From Siderastrea radians (taxonomy: Eukaryota > Cnidaria > Anthozoa > Scleractinia > Rhizangiidae), in the NCBI GenBank assembly GCA_964017195.1, contig OZ024895.1, positions 46,185,673 to 46,249,672 on the forward strand: a stretch of 64,000 nucleotides of DNA, read 5' to 3'. Positions 1 through 10,343 of this stretch are shown piece after piece; position 1 is the stretch's first letter, and every line of letters begins with the position of its first letter. Both the position numbers and the translations under genes were made by a program. The notes beneath the pieces were generated by a model, which saw only the letters and a list, made by a program, of their open reading frames with translations, had not been told where the DNA came from and did no database searches.

Positions 1-194
1 CATGCAAACCAAGAAAAAGTGAAAAATTCTGGAAGAGTTTTGATCCTGAAGCGAGGCAATGGCTAAGGGCTTTTATCCTCTTACATAAAAGATTCTTCAG
101 CTGTCCAGTCTATTAGCTGTGAATTACTGAGCCTGATTGAGCTATCGTGCGCCAGAACCGGGAAGAGGGCTAGTGTTAGGATTAATGATTTTGG

Positions 195-988
195 TCCATG
201 GGTCTGTGTTAGAGTATAGATTTTCGCCATTTTGGTGTGAGGCAACGTTACGCATGAAACAAGGAAGAAGAAATTCATATATGTATTTTGATCTGACAGT
301 TTATAAGGGGTGTAATGCCTGCCCAAAATTTCAACGAGTAACCTCCTAGGGGAGAAAGTGTCATTTGTGTTGTTCCCGTCTTTCCAAGAAACTGATAATT
401 TTCTACGTATTATTCAAAAGCGCGCGGGGGCGGAACGTTGCTCCACGCGAGTTGCAGTTCGCAGATTCTAAGAAATCACTGAATGATAATTAACATTACC
501 GGACAGAAAACTCCCAGGTTTGTTTAATCCCGAATACTTTAACAGAAGGTCGATTAGGTAAACCAAAAGAAGCCCTCCAGTTACGTCGACGGACGCATTT
601 CTGTGTCGAAAAGAAACATGTCGCTGCTTGAACACAGCAGTGTTTAGAATTCTACTCAGTGACAACAACAAGGCTTAAAGGTTTATTATAAAAAGGTTAT
701 TGAGTAAATTCTTGATGATTGCGCCTGTTTGAGGCTTTTTTCTCGGAAACCGGAAGAAAATAGGACACAGTTAGGTAAACGCTACTGTCCAATTTTTATT
801 GGCTAAAGATGTGTGACCTGTTTGTTTCGTGATCCCATGACAGGCATGTTTGTCAGGTATTGGGTAACGAGTTCAGGTGTAGCGTCAAATTAAAATATGC
901 AAAGGGTAACGGAACGTTCATTTCTTGAATACTTCAGTGGCAAAAGAGACCACGCTTTTGACTGAGTTTGTGGTGTTTCGGTCGAAGA
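195..988 (+). repeat. 5' flank of GIY-YIG tandem unit 1
   Basis: Non-coding DNA upstream of GIY-YIG copy 1. From about 320 onward it matches 5080-5717 (upstream of copy 3) almost base for base, including a G-rich core near 420-450 (CGCGCGGGGGCGGAA) and the stretch 460-690. The match is visibly well over 90%, so this is a duplicated promoter region. The equivalent flank of copy 2 (about 2315-2861) is more diverged. A CCAAT-type ATTGG lies at about 798 and a TATA-like run at 887-898. The first ~190 bases of the window show nothing recognisable. Confidence 0.7.
887..898 (+). promoter_or_regulatory. TATA-like element of GIY-YIG copy 1
   Basis: AT-rich AAATTAAAATAT about 90-100 bases before the ATG at 989. 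It sits where copy 3 has TATTAAAATATA. Position and conservation between copies support a core promoter, but this is inference. Confidence 0.35.
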
Positions 989-1471
989 ATGAATGAGAGG
1001 TTAAGAGAATCAAGTCATCTTCCACTCGAAAATTGGACTGACTGCTATTTGGCCATGGTACCCGTAAATGATTCAATCAGGAGAAATCTTGAACCACGCG
1101 GTCCACTTCAACCCTGGCAAATGCTGTCAAATATATATAAGGGAAGCTGACGGAGCGGTCAACCTGTGTGGAATCTATGAATGCGGGCAACTCGACCCGA
1201 TCAGCCAAACTGTGTGGTTTATGTTGGAAGCACATGCACTCGCAATGGCAGATGTGAAAGACTGAAGAGCAGAATTGTTGGGTACTGCAAACACAATAAT
1301 CACAAGGCAGGTCTGATAAAGGATGAATTAAGGGAAGGATATGAACTGTGGGTTCGTGTCAAGCAAGCCAGTGGTGAGGAGGATGCTAAAGCCCAGGAGA
1401 ATGCGCTACTAGCCATGTATGATTACGCTTGGAACATAAGAAATAATAACAGCATAAGATACGTTCTTTGA
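989..1471 (+). pseudogene. GIY-YIG protein, copy 1, frameshifted
   Basis: First of three tandem relatives encoding a small GIY-YIG-fold protein. The reading frame starts at the same ATG as copy 3 (989, residues MNERLRES). Relative to copy 3 it carries a 4-base insertion in the TATATA run near 1132-1138, which brings a stop at 1148-1150 after about 53 residues. A 1-base deletion near 1182 would return the sequence to the original frame, but only after that stop. The downstream part is still well preserved: YVGSTCTRNG, the conserved Arg segment, the AQENALL segment carrying the catalytic-type Glu, and DYAWN, ending at the stop at 1471. The good preservation suggests recent inactivation or a sequencing or assembly error. 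Splicing out the shifted segment is not supported by obvious splice sites. Confidence 0.75.
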
Positions 1472-2314
1472 ATTGGTGGAGTAGTTTGAGAGTAACCGAG
1501 GAACTTTCCATCTGGTAAAACCAGTTGTGAACGTACAGTGACTCTTTTGTACGTGAAGCGAGTGAATATCCGCCTGCGTGCCTTTCGTGTCATAAGGTTT
1601 CCTTTAGTTAGGTTCCCGATGCTTTCTCTAGTCAGTGAGATTTTGTTATTAGATTTAATTTTAATCTTTCTTCATACCATTTTATATCAGTTTTATAGTG
1701 GACTGTACGCGGCACTTTGCCAATTTTCCAACTTCAAGTTTGAACATTTTTGCTGTGTAATAACATCAATTTGGTAATCCCAAGTGTACAATCGATTTTT
1801 TATCTAGATGCACACAACCAAATCTGTTGGTTAGCTTTTTTTTGCGTATAAGTAGGGCGATTTTGTAACCTAAATCCTCTGGTATATCATGTATCATACA
1901 GTCGAGCTTTCTATGTGACGTTTCACTGGTAATGACCCCTTAGTTACATGAAACACCTGAAGTAAGGGTGATTGCTTGTAATGAAACCAAACGATGATTG
2001 GGTATTACAGTGGTTAACAAAGAAACTTGGTCTTCTATCGCTTCTGCACCAGTCCGCCTGCGGATAAATTTCGTTCCTTTTCGTTGTTGTCTCTCCCACC
2101 ATCCTTATAGCTGCCCTCCCTGCCATTTAGCTCTTATTGACACATCACATATATTTTGATCTGGAACACGGTTTTGGACCTATGGGCCACATCCTGCTAC
2201 CCACAATTCGCCCCCAGGGTTAGAGTTCATTCGCCCCCAGGGTGAGAGCTCATTTGTTTTCTTCCTGTCATTTTCCAATGCATGGAAATGCATGTTTTTG
2301 TTTTGTGTTTTGTG
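1472..2314. repeat. 3' flank of GIY-YIG unit 1
   Basis: No gene seen. The sequence after the stop is shared in diverged form with the 3' flanks of copies 2 (3345-4100) and 3 (6198-6960). Examples are GTAACCGAGGA soon after each stop and a segment near 1900-1990 that matches 3770-3850 and 6580-6660. It probably contains the 3' UTR and duplicated downstream DNA. Confidence 0.5.
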
Positions 2315-2861
2315 ATATTGCTTGCGGGGGCGGAATGTTCCTCAACACGAGTTGCAGTAGATTCCAAAAAAACATTGAATAATAGGATTACCAGGAAAAG
2401 AAACTCCCAAGTTTATCTAATCCCTAATATTTTGCATTTTGCAAACCCAAAGTAGCCCTCTCTGTGTCTAAAAGAAAAAGCGTCTCGAGAGCGTAACCGT
2501 ATTTTTCTTCTACTCAGTGAAAACAACTGAAGGCTGAGGGGTTTCTGCCGCATTTGGTAACTTATATTGCTATTCACTGTTGAGTTAATTCTTGTTATAT
2601 TGTTTGAGGCTTTTTCTTAGAAAACCGGAAGAACTTAGGACGTAGCTGTGTAAATGCCACTGTACAACATTCATTGGCTAAAGAGCCAATGAATGATCGC
2701 ATCACCTGACATGCATGTCAGGTGATCACACGTCACACTACAAGGTGTGGCATTATAAGAATGCGCAAGCGCAACGTCACACCTATTTCTTGAATACGTC
2801 ATTGACAAAGAAGCCACGTTTTTGACTGAGCTTGAAGTATTTCGATCCGGCGACTGAAGGA
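2315..2861 (+). promoter_or_regulatory. Upstream region of GIY-YIG copy 2 with two palindromes
   Basis: Diverged copy of the unit's upstream region. Two perfect dyads lie side by side. Positions 2668-2695 have 12-base arms containing ATTGGCT and AGCCAAT (an inverted CCAAT-box pair) around a 4-base loop. Positions 2701-2726 are an uninterrupted 26-base palindrome containing CACCTGACATGCATGTCAGG. A TATA-like ATTATAAG lies near 2751-2760, about 100 bases before the ATG. Copies 1 and 3 keep the ATTGG box and a weaker TGACA...TGTCA dyad at the same place, which argues for a bound site rather than chance. Confidence 0.5.
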
Positions 2862-3344
2862 ATGGCTTGGAAGTTAAGGGAAAACAGCAATCTGCAATCT
2901 CCACAAAGCCAAAACTGGTCTCCTTGGATGCTGGCCATGGTACCCAGCCATAATCCCAACAGAAGGAAAGGGCTTGAGCAACGCGGACCACGTCAAGAAG
3001 GGTGCATGGTGTCAAATATAATGAATATTGACGACCTGTGTGGAATCTATGAATGGCGGGCCACTCGATCCGATCGGCTACCCTCCGTGGTTTACGTTGG
3101 AAGCACGTGCACTCGCCGTGGCGTCTGTGACTTAATGGGGAGCAGAATTATTAAGTACTGCAAATACGGAAATCACAAGAAGAATCATATCAATGATGCA
3201 CTCGGAAGAGGATATGAACTTGAGGTTCGTTATAAACCTGCTGCGAATGAAGAGGATGCTAGAGCCCAGGAGAATGAGTTACTGGCCATGTATAATTACG
3301 CTTGGAATGTAAGAAAAAACGTCGGCACAAGAGAAATTCTTTGA
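2862..3344 (+). CDS. GIY-YIG domain protein, copy 2 (intact)
   Basis: Single-exon gene for a 160-residue protein with no other domain. The GIY-YIG signature is complete: GIY at residues 61-63, YVG at 78-80, a conserved Arg at 95 (MGSRI), a Glu in AQENELL at 137, and a closing YNYAWN at 144-149. In this superfamily the two tyrosines, the Arg and the Glu form the metal-dependent phosphodiester-cleaving site. The DYAWN-type ending and the GYELxVR strand recall, from memory, the GIY-YIG module of plant Effector of Transcription proteins rather than UvrC or homing-endonuclease forms. The first ~55 residues are polar and unrecognised. No signal peptide or nuclear signal is obvious. ATG 2862 was chosen because an upstream TTG has no eukaryotic start value. 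It has the fullest motif of the three tandem copies. It could be a DNA nuclease, a DNA-binding regulator or a retired mobile-element protein. Confidence 0.8.
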   Translation: MAWKLRENSNLQSPQSQNWSPWMLAMVPSHNPNRRKGLEQRGPRQEGCMVSNIMNIDDLCGIYEWRATRSDRLPSVVYVGSTCTRRGVCDLMGSRIIKYCKYGNHKKNHINDALGRGYELEVRYKPAANEEDARAQENELLAMYNYAWNVRKNVGTREIL

Positions 3345-4429
3345 ATTGGTAGCAGATTGCTGGTAACCGAGGAGCTGTCATAACTGGCTCAAGCTAGCTT
3401 TGGACGTACAATGACTCTTCGGTCGGATATTAGTCATTACTTTATTTTCCATAGTTAGATCGAGTAAAACCCCTGGTGTTGTTTCTTCTCAGCAACGGTT
3501 ACATTTTGTTATTAGTTTTAACATTTCTGCGTACAATTTTATTTTTTGTTATTAGTTAAGTGGAGTGTATGCGGCAATGTGCTGATTTTACAACTTTGAG
3601 CATTTCTGTTGTGTAATAACTTGAATATCGGGTTTGATAATTATAATTGTACACTCGTTTGTATCTGGATTTACGCAAGAACAGAACTTGTCAGCGGGGT
3701 ATCAGTAGTTCTTAGATGTAGGAAGAATTGTAGAATAAAATCCACTGGTACATTGTGCAGTTTATCTCCATATATGACGGTTCACCGGTACTGACCCTTC
3801 ATTTGCACATGGAACACTTTCAGTACGGATGATTGCTTGCGACATAGACAAGAAACCAAGAGGTGATCAGACAGCTCTGGTCTTGTATCACTTTAGAATT
3901 TCGTACGGCACATCTAAACTAATTTGCGGCCAAATCCTACTCAGAATTGCAACTGCAAGATTAAAAACCTGGAAAGGAGACGATTGTGCTGCCTATAAGT
4001 TCCTATTCATTAATTTCTCTCCCACCATCGAGATCCTTGGTAATTGGAAATAACACTAAACAAAACTAATAGCTACCTTGTCTATATGTAGTTTTCATGA
4101 GAAAGACGTATTTAGCTGTGATCGACACATCAGTTAAGGTTTCAGTTTGTGTAATTCCCAGCCATGCGGGCCAGTTTCTCGGAAATAAGTGCTAACAGCG
4201 AGTTGCCGTCAGAATTCTGGAACTGTTTTTATCTTCAAGGGAGAATGAAAACCAAGAGCGTATTAACGATCTATCATATACTGCTTCAGACTCGTTCAGG
4301 TAGTCTAAAACTTAAACCACGACAACCTGTTTATGCATATGCTACCTGTGAGGCTCTCCCTTGATGGGAGGGGGAGGGGTATATTGGTGTTTGCGATTTA
4401 ATCCGAAATAGCTTATACATTTCAACCAT
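3345..4429. repeat. 3' flank of GIY-YIG unit 2
   Basis: No gene. Shares blocks with the 3' flank of copy 3 at a spacing of about 2.86 kb; for example 4260-4400 (TTAACGATCTATCATATACT) matches 7120-7260. An AATAAA at 3734-3739 could serve as a polyadenylation signal for copy 2. Confidence 0.5.
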
Positions 4430-4682
4430 AATAGTGTGAACTAGAGGATAGATTTTGCCGTTTTGGTTTGAAGGAACGTTGGGTATGAAGTAAGGAAGCA
4501 ACTGCAACTCACTACAGTTTGGTACTCAAAACGCCAAGACGCACCCCAGGGGACAGAGTGTGATTTATTTCTTCCTGTCTTTTCAAGAAGCGTATCTTTA
4601 TCTTGTCTGCGTTGTTCAATAGCGCACGGGGGCGGAATGTTTTTCAATACGAGTTGCAGTATGGGGTCCAATATCGCTCTTC
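4430..4682 (+). repeat. Orphan upstream flank of the GIY-YIG unit
   Basis: Matches the start of the unit's upstream region (GAACTAGAGGATAGATTTTG, then the CGGGGGCGGAA core and GAGTTGCAG) but is not followed directly by a gene. It is closest to a second orphan at 7290-7590; both share a CCAATATC-CTCTT segment ending in GCTGACGCA. Two foldback elements follow it before the real upstream region of copy 3 begins at about 5076. Confidence 0.55.
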
Positions 4683-4707
4683 GTTGCTGACGCAGAAATC
4701 ATGTAAA

Positions 4708-4915
4708 GGCTGGTTTCCATATGATCGCTACCAAAAAAGTTGCGCGGTCGTTGCGACTTTGATCGCTGAGCAGTTTCCATATATAGGCTGGTTTCCATAT
4801 GATTGCTGTGATCGTTACGATCGCCAAAGAGTGGTTTCCACATAATCGCAACGATTGCTGAAAGTGTTTGCTAGCGATCGTGGCGATGATATTCGAGAAT
4901 CATATGGAAACCAGC
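4708..4915. mobile_element. MITE with GGCTGGTTTCCATATGAT ends
   Basis: About 208 bases bounded by GGCTGGTTTCCATATGAT and its inverted copy ATCATATGGAAACCAGC (one mismatch allowed). The TTTCCATAT motif recurs inside near 4770-4800, and GATCG-rich inner segments are also inversely repeated. No coding capacity. Typical non-autonomous TIR element. Confidence 0.75.
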
Positions 4916-4935
4916 GTTAATATATTTTCTTTAGA

Positions 4936-5072
4936 GTGATTTTACTTAACCCATGAAATAATGTTTAACAGTTAGTGTCTAATAGCTAAAATTGAAGAAA
5001 AGAAAACAATGGAGTTAGTGTGTAATAGTGCGTAGTAGCTTAGTATCTATTTCACCGGTTAAGTAAAATCAC
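4936..5072. mobile_element. MITE with GTGATTTTACTTAACC ends
   Basis: 137-base element with 16-base terminal inverted repeats (GTGATTTTACTTAACC and GGTTAAGTAAAATCAC). It sits directly behind the 4708-4915 element and directly before the upstream region of GIY-YIG copy 3, so the two inserts may have separated an orphan flank from it. Confidence 0.75.
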
Positions 5073-5717
5073 CCAAAATTTCAACGAATAACCCCATAGG
5101 GGTGAAAGTGTCATTTGTGTTGTTCCTGTCTTTCCAAGAAACTGATAATTTTCTACGTATTATTCAAAAGCGCGCGGGGGCGGAACGTTGCTCTATGCGA
5201 GTTGCAGTTCGCAGATTCTAAGAAATCACTGAATGATAATTAAGATTACTGGACAGAAAACTCCCAGGTTCGTTTAATCCCGAATACTTTAACAGAAGGT
5301 CGATTAGGTAAACCAAAAGAAGCCCTCCAGTTACGTCGACGGACGCATTTCTGTATCGAAAAGAAACATGTCTCTGCCTGAACACAGCAGTGTTTAGAAT
5401 TCTACTCAGTGACAACAACAAGGCTTAAAGGTTTTATATTATAACAAGGTTATTGAGTAAATTCTTGATAATTGTGCCTGTTTGAGGCTTTTTTCTCGGA
5501 AAACTGAACGACATTGTCCAATTTTTATTGGTTAAAGATGTGCGACCTGTTTGTTTCTAGATCACGTGACAGATATGTTTGTCAGGTATTGGGTAACGAG
5601 TTCAGGTCTAGCTTTGTATTAAAATATACGAAGGGTAACGACACGCCTATCTCTTGAATACTTCAGTGGCAGAAGAGAACTCACTTTTGACTGAGTTTGA
5701 AGTGCTTCGGTCGAAGA
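5073..5717 (+). promoter_or_regulatory. Upstream region of GIY-YIG copy 3
   Basis: Nearly identical to 320-988. Contains the G-rich core, an ATTGG (CCAAT) box near 5526, the partial TGACA...TGTCA dyad near 5568-5585 and a TATA-like TATTAAAATATA at 5617-5628, 90 bases before the ATG. Confidence 0.5.
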
Positions 5718-6197
5718 ATGAATCAAAGGTTCAGAGAATCAAGTCATCTTCCACTCGAAAATTGGAGTGACTGGCATCGGGCCATGGAACCCGTAAATTC
5801 CAACAGGAGAAATCTTGAACCTTGGGGTCCACTTCAACCTGGGCAAATGCTGTCAAATATAAGGGAAGCTGACGGAGTGGTTAACCTTTGTGGTAACTAT
5901 GAATGGCGGGCTACTCGACCAGATCAGCCAAACCGTGTGGTGTACGTTGGAAGTACTTGCACCCGCAATGGCATATGTAACAGATTGAGGAGCAGAATTG
6001 TTGGGTACTGCAAACACGGTAATCACAAAGAAGTTCTGATAAATGATGCACTGATGAGAGGATATGAACTGTGGGTTCGTGTCAAGCAAACCGTTGGTGA
6101 GGAGGATGCTAAAGCCCAGGAGAATGCGCTACTAGCCATGTATGATTACGCTTGGAACATAAGAAATAACAATGCCATAAGATTTATAATGCCTTGA
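5718..6197 (+). CDS. GIY-YIG domain protein, copy 3 (GNY variant)
   Basis: Single-exon gene for 159 residues, closely related to copy 1 and more distantly to copy 2. It keeps the YVGSTCTRNG segment, the conserved Arg (RLRSRI), GYELWVRVK, the Glu in AQENALLAM and the closing DYAWNIRNN. The first signature strand reads LCGNYEW instead of LCGIYEW, so the central Ile is an Asn while the flanking Gly and the functional Tyr stay. Whether this weakens the hydrophobic core of the first strand is unknown. The open frame, duplicated promoter and conserved TATA-like element suggest it can be expressed. ATG 5718 aligns with the first Met of copy 1. It ends in IMP after a one-residue C-terminal extension relative to copy 1. 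It is the last coding copy; beyond it only an orphan flank remains. Confidence 0.75.
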   Translation: MNQRFRESSHLPLENWSDWHRAMEPVNSNRRNLEPWGPLQPGQMLSNIREADGVVNLCGNYEWRATRPDQPNRVVYVGSTCTRNGICNRLRSRIVGYCKHGNHKEVLINDALMRGYELWVRVKQTVGEEDAKAQENALLAMYDYAWNIRNNNAIRFIMP

Positions 6198-7289
6198 ATT
6201 GGTAGCAGATTGGTAGTAACCGAGGATTGTAAACATACAGTACTGACTTTTACATGTTAAGCGAGTGAATATTAGTGGGACATCAGTCATCACTTTTCCA
6301 TAGTTAGAGTAAGTCTTCTGATAATGTTTCTAGCCAGGAACGGCTGCAAATCGTCGTTAAATATTTCCCTTTTTTATACCATTCTAGTGGACTATACGCG
6401 GCACCGCGCTGATTTTTCAAATTTGAGTACTTCTGCTGTGTAACAATATCAGTTTTGATAATTTTAAGAGTAAGAGTATAAACATAATTGTTTGTATCTA
6501 GTTGTACACGAGCACAGGGAGAGAGAGGGAGAATTTGCACAATAACTGATTCCGATGATTTATCATGCCGTCTAACTTCACATATGACGGTTTATCGGTA
6601 CGTACCCCGTTATTACATAAAACACTCTAAGTACGGATGATTCAAGGTAACATACGCCGAAATGAAAACCGAACGATTGTTAGATACCAGATCAGTTAAC
6701 AAACGAACTTGGTCTTGTATCACTTCTGTAACAGTACATTTTTAGTCAAAGTTTTTGTTGCTACATTGCTTACGGCACATCTGTACTAAGCTGCGGCCAA
6801 ATCCGACTGAGGACTGCAATAATAAAACAACTGCAAGATTTAAAACCTGGAAAGCAGACGATTTTGCTGCCTATACGTTTCTATTCATTGATTCCTCTCC
6901 CACCGTTCATAATAATTGAAAATTATCCTAAAACCTAATAGCTACCTCGTCTGTAGGTCTAGCAAACTGCCAGTATTTAGCTGTGATCGAAACAGCTGTA
7001 AGTTTCAGCTTGTGTACTTCCTAGCCATGCAGGACAGGCGAACACAAACGCTTGCAGGGGGTTGGGTTGAAATTCTGTGTTTTATCTTCAGGGGAGAAAG
7101 AATATTGAGGGTGTATTCTTTAACGATCTATCATATACTGCTACAGACTCGATCAGATAGTCTAAGATTAAACCCGCAAATGTTCAGGCATTTAAAAGCC
7201 ATGATAGCCTGTATGCTACCTGTGAGACAGTCCCGGATGGGAGGGGGAGGGTTATATCGGTGTGCGAGTTAGTCTGAAATAGGTTACAC
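6198..7289. repeat. 3' flank of GIY-YIG unit 3
   Basis: No gene seen. Diverged match to 1472-2170 and 3345-4429. An AATAAA at 6821-6826 is a possible polyadenylation signal. Confidence 0.45.
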
Positions 7290-7590
7290 CATAATAATGT
7301 GAACTAGAGGATAGATTTTGCCGTTTCGATTTGAGGCAACGTTCGGTCTGAAGTAATTCACTACAGTTTGGTCTAGAACAGGTTATAAGGGGTTTGAAGC
7401 TGTGGACCACTCACCCCCTGTCCCCCAGGGGACAGAGTATCATTTATTTTCTTCCTGTCCTTCCAAGAAGCGGATAATTATTTCTTTTATGCGTTGTTCA
7501 ATAGCACGCGGGGGCGAAACGTTTTTCAGTACGAGTTGCAGAATGGCCGGTCCAATATCACTCTTTATCGCTGACGCACAAGACACATAT
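7290..7590 (+). repeat. Second orphan upstream flank of the GIY-YIG unit
   Basis: Repeats the unit's start (GAACTAGAGGATAGATTTTG, G-rich core near 7509, GAGTTGCAG, CTGACGCA) and then diverges into unrelated DNA without a GIY-YIG gene. Marks the right edge of the array. Confidence 0.55.
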
Positions 7591-8266
7591 ATTTTATTTA
7601 AATGCCACAAAAACACAATTTAGAACAACTGCTGCGATGATTTCTTTCTCGTCAGTCTCTGTTGGGGGTAGTGTGGTATGCTGCATTTCTGTGTCGAAAG
7701 GAAAGCGACGCGATCGACTTTGCATGAGTGCAGCGGTGTTTTCACAGCAACAAGGCTTACGGTTTTTATGACGTTTAAAGACTGTTGTGTGAATATGTAT
7801 TATGTTGTTAGAATAGTAGTAGGGTCGTGATATTGACAATCCTTCGCAAATTTCATTCCAAGGAAGGTAACACACTAGGGTACGTGCTTCAGCTGTATGG
7901 TCAGAACAGTTGTGATTTCTCTCCTTTTTCTCCCTCTACGTTTCTCCATAAGCATGGTTCCTCCTGCCTGGTAACCCAACTAGACTCTCAACTGGGAGAG
8001 ATCTAGGGCAGCTGTCTCCAAACTGTTGGCGAGTGTTATTTCATTTTTCAATGTGGCTTGGAGGGCATCTGTGTGGAATTAATTTAATGGGGCCGTTCTT
8101 GATTATCGTTTCTTAAAGTTGATTTCCAGTCGGTACTGCGCAGGCTCAACGGTTTGTTTTGGTTTTTTGTTTTGAAAAACTACTAACGTCATGTACGACT
8201 TTATGAAATGTACCAATTCGTGACGTCTTACACAAAGTGAAATTACAATTTTTGTCTCCCTCCGTC

Positions 8267-8452
8267 ATGGATGTGAGCTTTACTCTCGATGAAATTGAAG
8301 AAAGAGACATTGAGGTGGCCGCGCTGCCAGGACAAGATAACATCTCGGCGTATACATGTACAAGGTTTTGTTTACGCGAAACGGGGAGAAATGCCTGCCC
8401 GTGTCGTAGTGCCCAGCAGTTGCCACACAGGACGCCCAAGCATAATATTTGA
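8267..8452 (+). CDS. Possible small Cys-containing ORF, unknown
   Basis: Open frame of 61 residues beginning MDVSFTLDEIEE, acidic at the start and Cys/Arg-rich at the end (YTCTRFCLRETGRNACPC). It lies about 370 bases upstream of an AATAAA at 8823-8828. I do not recognise it. It could be a broken exon, part of a repeat or chance. The rest of 7591-10343 shows no gene I can support; 9840-10060 is a pyrimidine-rich ATTC/TTCA-biased stretch. Confidence 0.2.
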   Translation: MDVSFTLDEIEERDIEVAALPGQDNISAYTCTRFCLRETGRNACPCRSAQQLPHRTPKHNI

Positions 8453-10026
8453 ATATTATTAAAAATGGCGTTTCAAAATATAAGACTTTGTAGGGGATTT
8501 CGAAGCCAACATTTTGAGCAATACATCAACACGACACATGGACTCTCGACCTTTCCAAGACACCTGATGGCGTGATTTGGTGGGCGTGCATCCTCGTTTA
8601 GGGCTTTCAACAGAGTGCACGGGTATTTTTACGGCATTTTCGCCATCTTGTTATGCCGTACTGAGGAGCTCTACGAAGAGCGAAACAGCTGTCTACAGCC
8701 ACGGCTGCAACCCTGCTCTGTTAAAGTTCTATTAGTGTCGTGTTGATGTCTTGCAGAGTCAAATCTTTCTACGTAGTCAGATCAGCCTTGCTGCTTTGTT
8801 TGTCATAACAGTGAACTAACTGAATAAAGTTCATGAAACATTACATGGTGTTGTTTGCTATCCTTACAACGCATTTTGAGCAATTTTAGGTCCATTTACT
8901 TTACTGTGTATTAGTACATGTATAATACAATGACAAGTAAGGAGTCATTTGGCCTGATTTAGCCACTTTCACCACTCGACACGTTTCGGAATTTGCTCGA
9001 CTTTACGTACAAATATAGTTCGGGCTCCCATTCTGACTTAGCGACTTGATAAAAGGATGACATCCAAATGATTTTCTCAAAACCAGTTGCACATGCCTCG
9101 TGTTCCCAAAGAATTAGCCACTGTACAAAATCATAATAGCGTCTCAAAATAGGCCGCCATGGATCGGTGAGGATCACGATAGTGCCGTTTGACCACGGTC
9201 GACACTGGACACCAGTAAAATTAAGCCCCAGTGGGGAGGGCCACGCTCGTTTTGGTCGTGTTACACTTGTAGTAACTATACTCAACTAGTACTAACTCAC
9301 CAAATATTTGAGCAGTTGCAAATGCAAAAACACTATCACAAGAAAAGAATAAACTTTTTAAAAGACCTTCGAAATATTTATTGTCGACGTGGTGCAACCC
9401 TTGAAATACAAAACATTTGTAAGAAAAAATTGTCTACCAATGAGACCAGCTCACCGTGTAATTTTAGTAAAACTGACTAATTTGATCTGCGTTTTCTCAA
9501 CTTTTTCGGTTTATCCCGGTAGGCTTATCAGTCTGAATTCAATTAACATTCTTTCTTCCGTTCATTTTTTTACTACTTATCATTTATCTATTTCATTATT
9601 TTTCCAGTCTTCACCATTTGCTTAACAGGACATTTGCACGATGGCGACATTTGACTACAACTACCAGAATTCAATTCGTTTCTTCTTTCTTACTAAATTT
9701 CGTTACCCCAGTGAGGTTTGACAAACAAAGGCCCTAATTTGTTACAGAAACCAACAACGTGAAGGATTCTGGTAGCTGTAGTCAAAATGACACCATCATG
9801 CAAATGACCTATCGCTTGCTCACTGCTTGCTCGCCCAGTCATTCATCCGTTTATCAATTCAGCAGTCTATTTAATTGCTCATTTGTTCGTTCGTTCATTG
9901 TTTTTCACTCATTTATTCCCTCGTCCATTCATTCATTTCTCTATTATTCAACAACTTCAGTTCTCTTAATTTTCCAATTCATTCCTTGTTTTCTCTCTGC
10001 AACAGTGTTTAGTGCACATTCATTTG

Positions 10027-10032
10027 TTTATT
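10027..10032 (-). promoter_or_regulatory. Possible polyadenylation signal of Fz2-A
   Basis: AATAAA on the minus strand, about 310 bases past the stop codon of Fz2-A. Plausible by position only. Confidence 0.35.
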
Positions 10033-10343
10033 CCATGGTTTATCGTAAATTCTTTGTTTTTCAATCTGGCTGTACATAGTGCAATGTTTAATCTTCGTTG
10101 AAAAAATCTTTTAGAGACACTTGTAAGGCTCAATAATTTAAACGTTGAAATTGTCCCCCAAGACGCACTTGACGAAAACTTCACAGGTCAGTGTCACTTC
10201 GTTGGGAAGATTGAAACAATCACCAAAATATCACGTGATTCGTGTAAATAGTCCTTGTAGTGCACGTGAACAGCCCGTGAGTTGTAGATCACCTGACCAG
10301 AACCTCATTTATGAAACCGAAATGCCATCAAGTCATCGTGAGC

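Noticed and set aside
8959..9285. 108-residue minus-strand ORF downstream of Fz2-A
   Set aside because: No domain, signal peptide or splice evidence; composition looks like random AT-rich translation.
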